From the NCBI GenBank assembly GCA_037783415.1, contig JAZGTN010000089.1, positions 4,154,001-4,218,000 of the forward strand: a DNA stretch of 64,000 nucleotides, in the 5' to 3' direction. This DNA is from Leptasterias polaris. Its lineage: Eukaryota > Echinodermata > Asteroidea > Forcipulatida > Asteriidae. The notes beneath the pieces were generated by a model. It was given only the letters and a program-made list of their open reading frames with translations. It did no database searches and was not told the origin of the DNA. Shown here piece after piece: positions 11,251-26,200 of the stretch. Within the stretch, counting starts at the first letter, position 1. Every line of letters starts with the position of its first letter. Both the position numbers and the translations under genes were made by a program.

Positions 11251-14200
11251 CTGTAACAAAAAGAAGAAGCAAATTAATAAACCACAAGGGAAACTGACTG
11301 GGAAAATTTTAAATAATAAACAACAAGGGAAACTGACTGGGTACATTTTTTTAAAATGATTTTGGGTTGAACAAAGAAAAATTGACTAGAGCGGGATATT
11401 GACAAAATAGGGAGACCGCCAACATAGGGCTAGATAGCTCAGTTGGTAGAGCGCCGGCACGTTAAACCGGAGGTCGTTGGTTCAAATACCGCTATAGTCA
11501 ATTTTTCTTTGTTCAACCCAAAATCATTTTAAAAAAATGTACCCAGTCAGTTTCCCTTGTGGTTTATTATTTGATATCTGATATAAAAAGTCGCATCCCC
11601 TTAAGGTGATCCCCTGGCTGCCGCTTCCCAGGTTGTATCGTATACTTGGGTGTGATCCCTGGCTACACGGCAGTTTGCGGTTGAATGGCTTCTGACTGGC
11701 ACCCCCGAACAAAGATATTGACAAAATAGGGAGACCGCCAACATAGGGCTAGATAGCTCAGTTGGTAGAGCGCCGGCACGTTAAACCGGAGGTCGTTGGT
11801 TCAAATCCCGCTCTAGTCAATTCTTTGTTCAACCCAAAATCATTGGGAAAATTTTAAATAAATTTGGGGTTGAACAAATACAAATGGAAAAGAGCGGGAT
11901 TTGAACCTACAACCTCTGGCTTAACTTGCCAGCGCTCAACCAACTGAGCTTTCTAGCTGAGCTTTCTTATATTGGCTGCTTCCTGCTTTGTCAGTATCTT
12001 TGTTCGGTTCGGGGATGACAGTCAGAAGCCATTCAACCTGTAACTGCCATATAGCCAGGGATCACAACCAAGTTCACGACACAACCTGGGAAGCAGTAGC
12101 AGAGGGGTCACCTTAAACTTGGCAGTGAAACTTGGCAGTGTTGTATGGCTTCTGACTGGCACTCCTGAATAAAGACATTGACAAAATAAGGAGACCGCCA
12201 ATATAGGGCTAGATAGCTCAGTTGGTAGAGCGCCGGCACCTTAATCTGGAGATCACAGATTCCCGGATCTAGTAATTTTTCTATGTTTAACCCAAAATTG
12301 TAAAGAAGAATCAGAAAACATAAAGTGACACGTTGATTTGGGTTTAGGGTAAAGTCATTTTCATCCTCTAGTTTTCATTAAACACACAGTCCAACCAACC
12401 TACAAAAACTATTTTGTGAAAATGATTTCAGGTGGTTTATGTATTGTCAGAAATTGTTTTCCTGTCCTTATTCCAATAAGTTGTTATTTAGCGAATCATA
12501 TTTGAATGATGTCTGGTACAATGCCTTGTTCGGTCACAAGTGAATGCTTTAATTCAAATTCCTCCGACTAAATCCAGTGTTGCTTTTTCACATGCTTTGA
12601 TCAAATCAAGGTAGTACCGAAGGAGTTTTACAAGATTAAGGTCTAAAGGATTTTAATTGTTATTGATAAAAAGAAAGTTGTAAATGAGAATTTTGTCAAG
12701 GTACAAATGTTGTGTGCAACAAATGATATCAAGCCCCCCCCCCCCCGAGTCCAATTTCATAGAGCTGCTTATGCAGAAAGTATTGCTTAACCGTTTTCTG
12801 CTTAGCAAAAATGAGCAGGATACCAGTTACAGATGGTCTGTTTGAGCCATGTTAGGCCAAGTAAAATAAATAACATGTTGCTCGTCCCCGCCCGCTCCGA
12901 TTTTGGATGCCGCACCAAATTTTTTGCTATTTGTTATTTAAAAAAAAATAAAAAATAAATAAATAAAAAAATCTTAATTTTTCCATAATTTTTCTTGCAT
13001 GTGGGCCTACAAAATATGCTATTACCACAACGCAATCGTGAGAAAATCCTCATTTTCTTCGAAACGTTTTGCCCTTCACGTTTGCATGCCACAGTTCTTT
13101 TTTGAACGAGATCTTTGCACCAGGACGTGATGCCACACACACAGAATAATTTTGGAGCAAAAGCAAGAACTCTTGGAAAGAATAACAATATGTATCAAAA
13201 TGGACACAGAAACACACATGGCAACTTTAAACAGAATTTGAGGACATACAGAACATGCTCATAAAACCATCTTCAAATACGTTATGGCGGCCATCTTAGA
13301 CATGGTGGCCATCTTGAAAAAAATAACAAAAAATTTGAAAATAACAAATAACAAGGACCTCCCTCACCAATTTTTTAAAAAGTCCGGACGAGCAACATGA
13401 TATTTATTTTACTTGGCCTAATCATATCTACGTCCAAATCTCACCTTTACTTGAATATCGTCCTTTGTCCCTGGTAGCATATTAAAATGTGCAATCTCAG
13501 GACTTAAGAATGTCGGCATCTGTGCGTACATCTGATAGCAGGTATGGGCAAGACTACGGGCAAGATCCAGATAGGACTCATCAAGGCCGTTGTAAAATCC
13601 CAGGGCAAGGGTACCAGGGAGGAAGCACACTAGATGGTCCTAAAGGGTAACCAATGACAATCAAAGCTGGTAAATTACATCAATATAAAAAAAAAAAAAC
13701 TTATGTAACCATACTTTGTTATTATTATATATTTTTTTTAATGACATATGCCTTTCATCACAAGGCTGGACGGCCACTTCAAGGCTAGGGCTACATTTAG
13801 CTGATTTGGGCTGTTTACCCAAATCAACTGTCACCAGGGGCACATTGCCACCTACTCCTGGGGCTGAAACTGAGTTACCCCCTTCACAGTCAGTAAGGAT
13901 GTAAGCATGGGTATCCTCCACTAGGAGCCTGGTTGGTACAGCACAATGCACTACCTTCCCAACTTTCTAGGAAGCAATTATGGTTAAGTGCCTTGCTCAG
14001 GGGCACAAGTGTCATGACTGGGATTCGAACCCACACTCTGCTGCTGACAACACCAGAGCTTGAGTCTGGTGAACTAGACCGCTCGGCCACAACACGCCAT
14101 ACTCCAGAGCTGCCAACATTTTCATCTTGCAATCAGGGAGATTTTGTACAACAATCAGGGAGACTTTTAGAACTACATTCAACTTCATAGGGACACAGTT

Positions 14201-17200
14201 TCTATAATCAGGGATATTTCCAAATTTGTTCATCAGAACATGGAAAGATTGGTCTATTTTCGGGGAACTTTCTGCAGAGTCAGGGAGAGTTGGCAGCTCG
14301 TCATTCTCTTGTCTTTCTGCAACATGCCTGGGCTGAGAAAATCCAAGGTACCAGACTCAGGTTCTGTAACTGAGTCATCTGAGAGTAGGCTCATATCTTA
14401 GTTACCTTGAATCAGGCGAGTTGGGATATAAAACCACGCAATTTCGAGGCATATTTGTCATTATATTCTACTTTTTTAACATCATTCTTACCATATGCAT
14501 TTCATAACAAACGGATTTCAAACGCTTTTAATAGACCAACTCGCCCGATCCAAGGCAACGTGTCCCTTTAAGCAGCTACCTTAAATTAATACATTGTCTG
14601 TACGCAGCACCATCTGTCCTTGCCAAACAAAACCACAAAAAACCACACAAAGAAAACAGTTGGTTTGATAATCCCCCGCACAAAAAGCAGTGCTTAAAGA
14701 ACCTTTACACAACATTGTGCTTGTTTAGCCTAGGGGCAATTTATTGGCAAGTTCACAGAGCCGGTCTTTGTACCACAAGTTATTACACCCCCATGTGAGT
14801 GTGACCAGTCTTCGACCAATCAGAGTGCATAAACTCTCCAAGGTATTTATCAATATACTTTAGTAAGGCCTGTGAGTGGACAATTGAACAAATACATTAA
14901 TAAAACTCTTGATAGATGCTTAAAACTAACGTTGAATCGGAAAAGAAATTGACACAACAGGTACGATGAAAACCGCCACGCAAGGAAAGAAAAAAACATC
15001 TAAACAAACAAAACGGACCAAGAAAAAAAGAAATCTTACATTATAATGTAAAATAATCATGTTGTACAGCCAGGGTATCCACAACGCACTTGTGTTCCAC
15101 CAACTTCTTGATCGTTGTTGGAAAAAAACACGATCGGCACGGTCAACGAAAAAGCGGATATACGCTTAAAAGCGGATATTTCACAGGCCTGTTTAATGCA
15201 TGTTAATGTGGTGATCCAACCTCAGCTGTATTTTGGAAACAGGTGCTATCAATGTCCAAATAGTGTTAACATTATTGTGAATAACTTACCATCTTGGGTG
15301 AAAAGGCATCATTGACAAGTTCACCTACGAAGACTAAATTGTTGGGACCCGAGTGTCTTGTTAAGCGATCTTTAACTCCAGTCATAGCTGCTTCGAAATC
15401 CTCTTTAAATCTGTAATGTCAATCATTGTCTTTTGTTTTAGTCAATATTATATTAATATCTGTAATTAACAGCTCTAAGTTACATTATTGAGCCGGCATC
15501 AACCTCCTAGATCTCTCCGCTCCTCTTCCCAAAACTTCCTCAACACCAAGGACTAAATCTTACGGCTCCTAGGCTATTGTGTAATTGTGTGGTTTTTCCT
15601 TTTACTTAGTGAACTAACACGGTCCGCCATGTTGGAGAACCAAATTTTTGACTCCACAGGAAAAACCACAATAATTCCAGAAGAGTGATAACTAGACAAA
15701 ACCTTTGCAGATCAGGTTTATAATTTACAATAAGAACACACACAAAAACAGTAAAAAGGTGTTACCCCCCCAAAAAGTCAACAAAATGTACAAAGAGTTT
15801 TATTTCACACAATGTTATTTCAATTTAGACTTACACTGGTTCACTCTTGCCCGTTTGTAGCCACTGTTTTAATAGGTACTCGTAGTAGCTATCAGCCCTT
15901 GCGCCAAGCGTAAGTGTGGCACGCTGGCGGAACTGCCCCGTGTTAGCATTAATAAAAATAGGCACCAATCCATTCACTTTTTTCAGCCCGTGTAGGTGAT
16001 TCATGACTTGGTCCACAGCCTCTTTGTAGATGTTGTTCTTGGTGATAAAGCTTAACTCTCTGAATTCGATCTGGATTGTTGAGACCTCCGATACAGAGCT
16101 GTCTGGTCCCCAGCGGGGTGCATGGGCTTTGCCTGTCTTTAGGTTCACATCAGCATGGGGTACCTTGCTTTTGGTGTTAAATGCTGGCAGCAGACTGTTG
16201 CCTAAAATTTTCTGGATCACAAAGGAAAGCGATTGTTTTCATTAGATTTGTTGACGTGTCGTTGTCGAGCACCGGACTCAAGCTCTGGTGTTTTTGATCA
16301 GCAGTGTGGGTTCGAATCCCGGTCTTTACACTTGTGTTCTTAAGCAAGACACTTAACGATTACTGCTTCGGATGGGACGTAAAGCCTAAGGTTCCGTGTG
16401 TTGTGTAATGCAGGTAAAAGAACCCAGTTACACTTATCGCTAAGAGAAGTGGTTTGCCCCGGCTGCTGAATAATGCACAGCAGCACCTATGTAAGGTGCT
16501 ACATAAATAGGTCTCACAATTAAACCCCCCCCCCCCCCAAAAAAAAAAATAAAAAATAAAAAATAAAATAAAAATGTCTTCAAATTGTTTCCGTTTGTTC
16601 AAGAGCCTTGAGTACTTTATTGGTAAATAAGTGCACTATATAAGACTTAGAGAATTAGAATTATGATTGATAAAAAGAAAGTTGCAAATGAGAGTTTTGT
16701 CAAGGTAAAAATCTTGTGCGTGTGCAACAAATGATAGGGCTGCTTCAGCATAAAATAAAATAAATTGTACTTAGCAAAAATAAGCAGGACACCAGTTACA
16801 GATAGTACACAAGACATGATAATTTGGCTGGTAAACTTATACTGGTAAGCAACATTTTGTTGTGCTTACAGAGAGTACACATGACAGAGTAATTTGGCTG
16901 GTAAACTTATTCTGGTAAGAAACATTTTGTTGTGCTTAGCAACTTTTTCTGCTTAAGCAGCTCTATGAAATTAGACCCTAAGTTAACACTTACTGCTTTA
17001 TCTAAGAAGACTTCATCATTTGAAAGGTGGTAGGCACTTAGTAGTCCCCCTAAAACACGGATGGTCGTCTCGAATAAGTTGACGTCAACATTTGGTTTGA
17101 TGTTCATCTCATTTTCCACCCAGTTGCGAGCTTCTTCAAACTCTGAAACAAGTAGAAAACATTCAAGATGAAAATAACTCAGGGGAACTGAAGGTAGGAA

Positions 17201-20200
17201 TTGATATTCCTCTTAAAACAGTCTAGATTGTAGGATGGAGGGAAACATGCACCAGGCAAGGAGTTCAAAAGAGATGCGGTACGTGAAAAATATCTGTAGA
17301 AAAGACAGAGGCTGGCTGCAGACCTATGGTGGGAAAGAGGTTGTAACGTTGATCCCAATCCTTCACCAAAAAGATTAACAATACACTTCTGCACTCTATC
17401 AAACAGACCCCTTGCATTGGTACCATCTTTGATGATAAACAGTGGAAACGTGCATTTGTGTATGCGCTGCGCACGACTCTCAGCCAATGAGAGCTCTTTA
17501 TGGGCGGCCAATGTAAGAGGTCTATAAAGATAAATGACTGACAAGAGCTCAGGCCCAAAATGTGACAACAGTACTCCATTAGGGGACGTATAGTTGTCTT
17601 ATACATCAGGAGGTTGGATGGGTATCCTCTGTTGTGATTGGTCAATGCACTAAACAGTCAAGATTGAGGCTAACGAAGCTATCGTGTCGTGGCTGAGCGG
17701 GTAAGGACATCGGACTCAATCTCTAGTGTTTCGGATCAGCAGAGTGTGGGTTCGAGTCCTGGTCATGACACTTGTGTCCTTAAGCAAGACACTTAACCAT
17801 TACTGCTTCGTCCTTCAGAAGGGACGTAAAGCCCTAGGTTTCCTATGTTGTGTAATGCACGTAAAAGAACCCAGTTACACTTGTCGCCAAGAGAAGGGGT
17901 TTGCCCCGTTGTGTCTGGCAGAGGCTGCGGAATGTGCCGCAGCAACTTCCTACATAAATTTTGTCTCATTAATAAAAAAAAATTAAAAACCTGTCTCAGA
18001 ATGTTTCTGTCTGTTCAAACAACCTGTGTACCTTATTGGTAGATACGTGGGCTATACAAGACTATACATTATTATTATTAATATGTAAATTACCCATTGC
18101 ACCATTAATTCTCACCTTTATCGAGACCCATGATGTACATCGTGTCCAGAGAATCAATTATAGTCAGACCCAGATGGAACCATTCATTGTAGGTTTTACT
18201 GATGGGCTTCAGTTCATCATGTCCCCATGCATGAGCTCTGTAGGCTTTCCATGCGTGCTGGAAAGCAGCTACCACCGCTTCTTGCCTCTCATTCTTCGGG
18301 CCTGGTAGATAAAGAAACAGGACAAACAAATAGAGGCTCAAAATCTCTCCCAGATAGTTCCTCTTCTATAGCTGGTCCCAAACTGTGGAACTCTACCCTC
18401 ATCAACATGAGGAATGCTCCTTCTATCGCAAATTTTCAGGAAACGCCTTAAAACATAGATCTCATAACCCCTGTCTTAGTCATTTTGTTTCTTGTCTTAT
18501 TTTGTACAGCGCTTTGATTTTGTAAAGGCGCCTGATACATGTAAATACCTATTTTTATATCATTGTGTACATGTACTTGCGAGTACAATTGCAATTGATC
18601 GGGTTCGTTGGATTGGCGTAGTGGTACCTTTCCACGCCTTCCACCTTCAGGTAGCTACAAGGAAGTTCTTGAATGGTCTACCACATTCCATCAGAGCCAT
18701 CCAGATAACAGACATTTTCAAAACAGCCTTGAAAACATATCTTTCTTAGGAAAGTTTGTTCTTATTCCATAGAGATTTAGGATTTTACTGCTTATTCTGC
18801 TGCTGTTTTAATCAAGCACCTCCTTTTTCACTTTTTTTTTGCTTGTGCACCATTGGAAGACATCCGCAGAGGAAATTTATCATTGGAGCGAACGCCATGA
18901 GCACTCTTGTGGATACCGGCGCTATAAAATACATCATTGTTATTAGGACCCATGTTTGAATTCTGCTGGGGGCACTATTTGGATTGTGTTTTCAGTACCT
19001 ACCTTAATTGCGTGGGTTTTCCCTGGAATAATTCTCAGGGGTTTTCATCCTACATCTAAAACTAAAACGTCCTTCTGTGTCTTTACTCAGTGGGGGTTCA
19101 TTAGCTAGTATAGTTATTAAGTTCACTTCTCTGAGAATCGTTGGCGTCAAGACCAGAAATAATAAAGAAATGAAACGGTCCTTCAAAATTATTGTGGGCT
19201 ATTGTATTGATCTTTGGTCGTCAGGGGGCTCAAGGAAATATTAACAAACCTTTGCAAAGAGGAAGGGAAAACAATGTTGAAAATGATAAAGGCATGCCAG
19301 ATGAACTATATTTACTCAACAACCACCTTCAAACACATCCCTTCAACCTTCAGTGATTTTCCCCTTGACCGATGCCTTTGAATGGATCTGCAAATATTGG
19401 ATACTTTTTTTCTGAGTGGTCCGTTATTGATGTAATCGGCATCTACTGTTCGTCTGAGTTGGGAGAAACTGTTGATAAGGCACCTTCAGACCATTCAACC
19501 CAATCTTCTTAAGACCCAAGAAGGAAATTACTTCAAACTTTATGTCTTAGCCTGCTCATCTTCCCCACAGATTTCCTCCTTTTAGTCTGCCTCATTCACA
19601 AGTTAATAAAATTTTCTCCCTCTTCCCACTGTTGATTTTGTCCTTTCTGCTTTCACAAACTCTTGAGGTCAAACACCAGTCCCTTCCCTATACCCACCCA
19701 CCCCTTGTCATCCTCTTCATTGTTCTTCTCTTGCTTTTTCTGTGTGCCTTTTGCTGCTCTTTCTCTCTTCATCTCTTTACACTTGACTGCTTCTGTTACA
19801 CCAGTATACCTATTTATGTGTTTTGTGTTGTCATTCAGCCTTCGAGAAAGACTCTGCTAGGGTCAAAACGTCAGGCCATTAACTATTTTTTACATTTATA
19901 CCATAGGTCCTTTTAGTTGGTAAGCAGTTTGCAACGTCTAATTCTATTTTCTCAGCATCAAAGAACTAACAACTAACCATAGATGCTGCTCTGACTTTCC
20001 GAGTTAGCCTTCCTTTCTTCTCGTTCATCGTTAGACTCCTCATCTGGGTCACCATCTTTATGCGAGTTGGACTTCTGCTGACCTTTGACCTCCTCATCTT
20101 TATTAGCTGCTACCTCATCTGGCACGTGCAGAACTGGTTCCTCATCCTCCCCTATCTTATTATCCTGTGAAGGGTACCAATCACACACAAAAAAGATGTT

Positions 20201-23200
20201 TCATTTGAAGTGTCATGCACATTAACGTTATAGACTTGGGATTACACAACACGGATGTTGCTCCTGCTCCCCGCCCCCCCCCCCCCCCAAGAAAGAGCAA
20301 CATTATAATAAAATAAAAAACACTTGGGGCCCCCATCTCATAGAGCTGCTTAATCAGCAAATAGTGCTGAAAAAAAAAATCTGCCAACAATAATGAGCAG
20401 AATACCAGCCACAGATGATACATGTGGTATGGTATTTTGGCTGGTAACCTTATTCTGGTAAGCGTAGTTTTGCTGTGCTCAGCTACTTGATGTGCTTCAG
20501 CAGCTTTATCAAGTTGTATATAGTGGCGTTTTGGGCTGAAGCACGATCTATGAAATTGGGCTCTTATATTACTATAAGAAATGGAAATTTGTCTTTGAAT
20601 TTAAAATTCCTTAATTCAGATTAATCCACAATCTTCCATGTTCCAATTCCCACATTTTTTTTTCATACAAAGACTCCTACAAACTATATGACAGTTTTCA
20701 CAAGCTTCTTGTTGTAAAAGTAGTACTTATTTTCATTGAGCTGCTAAAGCTGAGTATTACACTTGCAGAGGACCAGTCAAACACAACATAAAGGCCATGT
20801 CACTGAAAGAAATTCACAGGCAACCAGCTCCAGGCAATCTCCAAATAAAAACATTCATTCACAGGTTTTCTCATTATTTTCCTGGGGATAGTGAGTTTCA
20901 GACGAGAAGATTGTCTCTTGTGCTGCCGAAGTGTTCCTGTTATATACATGTAAAGTGTACAGTATGTAGTTGGTTGCCTCTAAGTTGCCTGAAAAATTAC
21001 CCTGTGTGACATTGCCTTAAATGACACAGTAATTGAATCGGGCTGTTACCCTTTTCTTCTAAGCAAAATTTGTCAATGCTTAGCAGCTCTCATGAAATCT
21101 ACCATGGGTAACAGTAATGTAACAAAATGGTGCAATTAATGGTGCAATTAAATCTTTTAAATATCAATGGACTATCTTAATGCAAATAAATCAGACTGAA
21201 CAATACAACACATGTTTCACATCATGGTTACCAAACAAATTAAATAAACGGTACATATACATGTTTGCAGTAACACCGTGCAATAAATCTTTTTGGAGAA
21301 GTCATGGCTCTGAGAAGAGCAGGGCCAAATCTCATGGCTCTGCTTACCGTAAGCAAAGAATCGGCGCTTACGGAAGCAGGAAATTCCGCGCTTATGTCCA
21401 AAAGCGCATTTCACAGGTTAGCGGGGAATGCTTGCTTGTGTGCGTGCGTACTCCCTGTTACTAGACTTTCTTCTCTCAAACACCTAGTGCAGAAATTCGG
21501 CGCTTGCCCTGTAAGCGCAGAATGGTTAATCACAATCGAAGAACCATGAAATTGGGCCCAAATTTGTACAATCTCAAAATAGATTTATTAACAAGGGTGT
21601 TACCATGCACAGCTTCAAGTTTGACTTCAATACATACAGAACCATGTGTAAATACCGTAAAGCAGCAAATTTTAATATTGTAATTTTCCAATGCTGTAAA
21701 CACAGAAGCCATGTACTACAGGCAAGGGGATCTCCCAAGGTTCCTTCAAGAACTACATTAACAAGGGATCTGGGACGCTATTTCAAAAAATATTTAAAAA
21801 ATATATCACAACTCAAACTGATCATGGTACAAACATATAGAGGATACTTATATTTTAACTTAGATGCTTAGAGTGTGACTGTAGCACTTTTAGGGTTTTT
21901 TGTAAATGTTACGTGTCCAATTATGTTAAAACTTGTGCATAGAACAGAAATATCTTGCTACATTGTACCAAGATAATAGCGCGTCTTTCAGGACTCTCTC
22001 GCTTACAAAAGAACCCTTTGTCAGACTATTAGCAAATTATGTTCGTTGCTCTCTGGAGGGCAAGCTATCCACCCCTGAATTTCATCTTTGAGAGGGCAAG
22101 GCCATTTTCATTTTGCAAAGGACACTTCCATGGGAAACTCTATAAAAGTCTTTGGGAAACTTCTGAAGGGGCACCAAGGCCTTAGACCAGGGTCAACAGA
22201 GGCCATTGTGGCCTCAGTGTACAAGTACTTCCAGACGTGGGGTACATCAGCCCGATGTGCATGCTTGTGTCTGAGAGAACCCCCAGAACTACAATAAAGA
22301 GAAGAAAAAAGCAGATGAGGCACTGAAGAAAATGGATACTCACTACGACAGCACTAGCGTCATGCTCCAATTATGATTTCAGACTCTTTTCATTGATCTT
22401 ACCTCCAGTGCCCCAGCTGCCGCCCCTTCCCGCGACTCAAAGGTGCGGAGAGGAACATTATCTAATACATCACCCCCATGCTGTTGTCTGTCAGGGCTCT
22501 CTCTACCACTTACATGTACAGGTAGGCTTACTGGGTCCTCACGATCTCTATTCAGCTTTGGTGGTCCTTTCTTGTGGCGCTTGGGTACCTCGTTTCTTTG
22601 TTTCTTTTTGAGGAGATAAGGAAATAGGAAAGTTAAGAGTATACAATAAAGGGAGACCGTCAAGGGCTACATGTAGATGGCTCAGTTGGTAGAGCGCCAG
22701 CAGGTTGATCCGGAGGTCGCAGGTTCAAGTCCCGCTCTGGTCAACTTTACTTCGTTCGACAACAAAATCTAAAAATACAACCAGTCATTTATTACTTGAT
22801 ATTTGAAATAAAAAAATCCCTTAAAGTGATTTCTCTGCTGCCGCTTCCGAGGTTGTATCGTAAACTGGCTATAAACGGCAGTTACAGGTTGAATGGCTTC
22901 TGACTGGCACCCTCGAACTGACAAAATAGGGAGACCGCCAACATAGGGCTAGTTACAAGTGGCTCAGTTGGAGGTCGCAGGTTCAAATCCGGGCTCTGGT
23001 AAAGTTTTCTTTGTTTATACCCCAAAATATTTAAATATTTCTTTGGGTTTTTCAAATCAATATCTTAACTTTCTTTAAAATGATGTTTAAATGTTGACTT
23101 TGAGTCTGATCTTTCAATTCTGTTGAGTATCAGGGTCTACTGTAGCGTGTCGTGGCCGAGTGGTTAAGAGCATCAGATTCAAGTTCTGGTGGTTTAGCCA

Positions 23201-26200
23201 TCGGGGTGTGGGTTCGAGTCCCGGTCATGACGCTTGTGTCCTTGAGCAAGACACTTTACTATAATTGCTTCTCTTCACCCAGGGGTATAAATGGGTACCT
23301 GCAAGGGTAGAGGTTGAAATTGTGTTTGAAAAAACCTTCGGAGCGCTACGGCAGCACAGGGTTGTATACTCCCCAGGGAGCTGAGAAAGATTAAAGGAAT
23401 GTTATTGGCCCAATGACCAGGGCACTAATGTAAAGCGCATTGAGACGTTACATTGTATTGTGAAATGCGCTATATAAGAACTAGTTATTATTATTATTAT
23501 TATTACTTACCCAAAAGATAAATGAGATCAATCTTCTCTTCCCCCCAAAACAAACAAGTTTACAGGCCGGTGTTAAAACTGTATTGTCATGTTGATTCTG
23601 GTCTTTCATGTCTTTTTACACTTTGAATCTGGTCTTGTGAAAACAATTCTAGTCCAGTAACAATTATGAGCAACAAGACCTTCCGCCTTGTGGATTCTTC
23701 CCCAAAAATTCGAGCCATGTAAATCATCATTACGATGAGAAAAAATAACAAAGGATTACACTATTAAATCTAGTATTAATATTAATAAGTAGGCCCTATT
23801 TAATTTATAGGGCCTACTTATTACATGTAGTAATACTAGATTTAAGTAAAATAAAACGCATTCTTTCAAGTCAGCATTAAAAATCTAATTTTTTTATTTT
23901 TGGCCTTGGTGCCCTTTTCTCAAGGCCTTATTTGGCCTTGGTGCCCATCCTTTTGGCCTTGGTGCCCTTCAAAATGTTTCTTCATTTAAGGCCAAAGTGG
24001 CCTGCCCTAAAAATGACGAGATTTAAGGCCTGACTACGTCATACCCGAGGTATGCATAACATTGGCTTGAGTAAAAATATAAATGTTCACAGATTTGCAC
24101 ACAACTTACATGGTATAAAGATGGTCATGGTGGGAAACAACCATTGAGATAAGTTTTCCTTGAATTGCAATAGTTTTTGAGAAATGAGTAAAACAATTAG
24201 TTTTGATCTTGCAAAATTTTCAAAACTCAATGTTTGAAAATAGTGAAAACATGTAAGGTTTTATCCACTTTTTTCTCATGAGTCCAATGGCCGATAGATA
24301 GGTTGCAGTATGACGTAAATCGGCCATCTTTACGGGCAGTTTGGAACACACAGTCATGCGTTACGCGTGAGAACGGCGTGCAACACGCGCACATTTCACA
24401 AAACTCATTGCATGATTGGTTAGTGAATGACGCGGCTGCGTTAATAATTAGAGCGCTTGACGCGCCTGCATGCCAAAATGCAATTTGCCCGTAAAGATGG
24501 CGTCTACTGGGAACTATCTATTGAGCTTAAACTTGATCTTTCACAGGTTTGTTGTTTCATGTTGGGTCACATTTAAAAGTGTGGATAATGGTCTTTGGCA
24601 AATAACAATGTGACACATGTGCTTTAAACGAAAACAGTGAATTCAAATTTATCTCAGCTAACTTACAATGTCTTCAATCTGTCCATTGATTTCATCGACG
24701 AAGTCCAACGCCGGCAATTTAAGATGATCATCCAGATTTATAGCATCTCCTCCTATCCTATTGTTTCTAGATAGATCATTGTCTGCCTCAGATGGTCCAG
24801 GACCTGGCATCATCAGTAAGTAGACGACACAAATGACTGTTAGAATGACCATGATGTTGAAGATGCTTCGCTGAAGCCGAGACAGTTGCTTCCAAGCCTG
24901 AGAAAACAGTGTCAAAAAAACATGCCTAATAAGCCACAAGGGAAACTGACTGGGTAAATGTTGAAATAACTTGGGGTTGAACGAAGAAAAATTGACTATA
25001 GAGTGGGATTTGAACCAACAACCTCCGAAAACAGTGTCAACAAAACATGCCTTATAAGCCACAAGGGTAACTGACTGGGTAAATGTTGAAATAATTTTGG
25101 GTTGAACAAAGAAAAATTTACATGAGCGGGATTTGAACCAACAACTTCCGCTTTAACATACCAGCGCTCTACCAACTGAGCTATCTAGACCTATGTTGGT
25201 GGTTCTCCTATTTTGTCAATATCTTTAATTGAGAGACCCCCAACAAAGGGCTATAGCTCAGTTGGTAGATTAAACTGAAGATTGCTGGTTCAAATCCCGC
25301 TCCAGTAAATTTGTCTTTGTTCAAACCCAAATTAAAACATATGTTAAGACATACTGCACATTGGAAAAAATATGTGTAAAGCACTGTATACTCATGGAGG
25401 TACATGTAGGGCCTCCATGGTATACTCAATACATCCCGAGTCCTATTAAATAAATCCATAGGCACTCGGGTGGGATTTGAACCCCGGACAGGACTCGGGA
25501 CTCAGGAAAGTACTGAGTATACAGTGCTGTACACACATCGGTGAATGGGTAAAACCAAATACTCTACTATTCTTTACACCCTAGGCAAATTTAATATTAA
25601 AATGTTCATGATGTCACTAAATTCATCACATAATGTGATGCCGAGAATCAAACCAGAGCGTTCTTGGCTACACTAGCTGGCTACTCTTGGCTATTATGAT
25701 TTGCTTCATAAAGTTTATTATACTAAAAGAAAGCCGTAGACAGCAAGATACCTTACTTATTAAAACCCTACTGAGTGGGGTGATACTTTATTTGGAAGTA
25801 CGTTTGTAAACAAAAATTGTTTACTCCGCCATGTTTTTCTTCAAAAATTTTCAAAATCCATAAGTTTCCTATTGAAAATATAGCAAAACTGCCTGGCAAA
25901 TAGACGATGTGACCTGTGACATCACATGTTTACAAAAGAGCCTGGACTTCCTGCAGGCACATTTGTACACAGATCAATGGAAGAAAACAACAAATCTTAT
26001 GTTTTATGGAGATTGCACTGTCTGATTTTTCTCAACTTTTGATATGAAGAAAGGGAGGACATCTCAAAAGCTGTACAGCTGTTGCTTTTGTAAATTTTGA
26101 ATTTATGTGAAAATTATGACACCAAATGTTAATTTTCCCATATAGCCTGTGTAGTATCTTGCCCAGCTGGAAACACTTTAAAATGTACAAGGTTACCACT

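Noticed and set aside
18200..18220. The Glu of HDELKP as catalytic residue of MAN1B1
   Set aside because: By spacing to D459 and E594 the human E330 equivalent is the Glu of NLFETTIR in the next exon.
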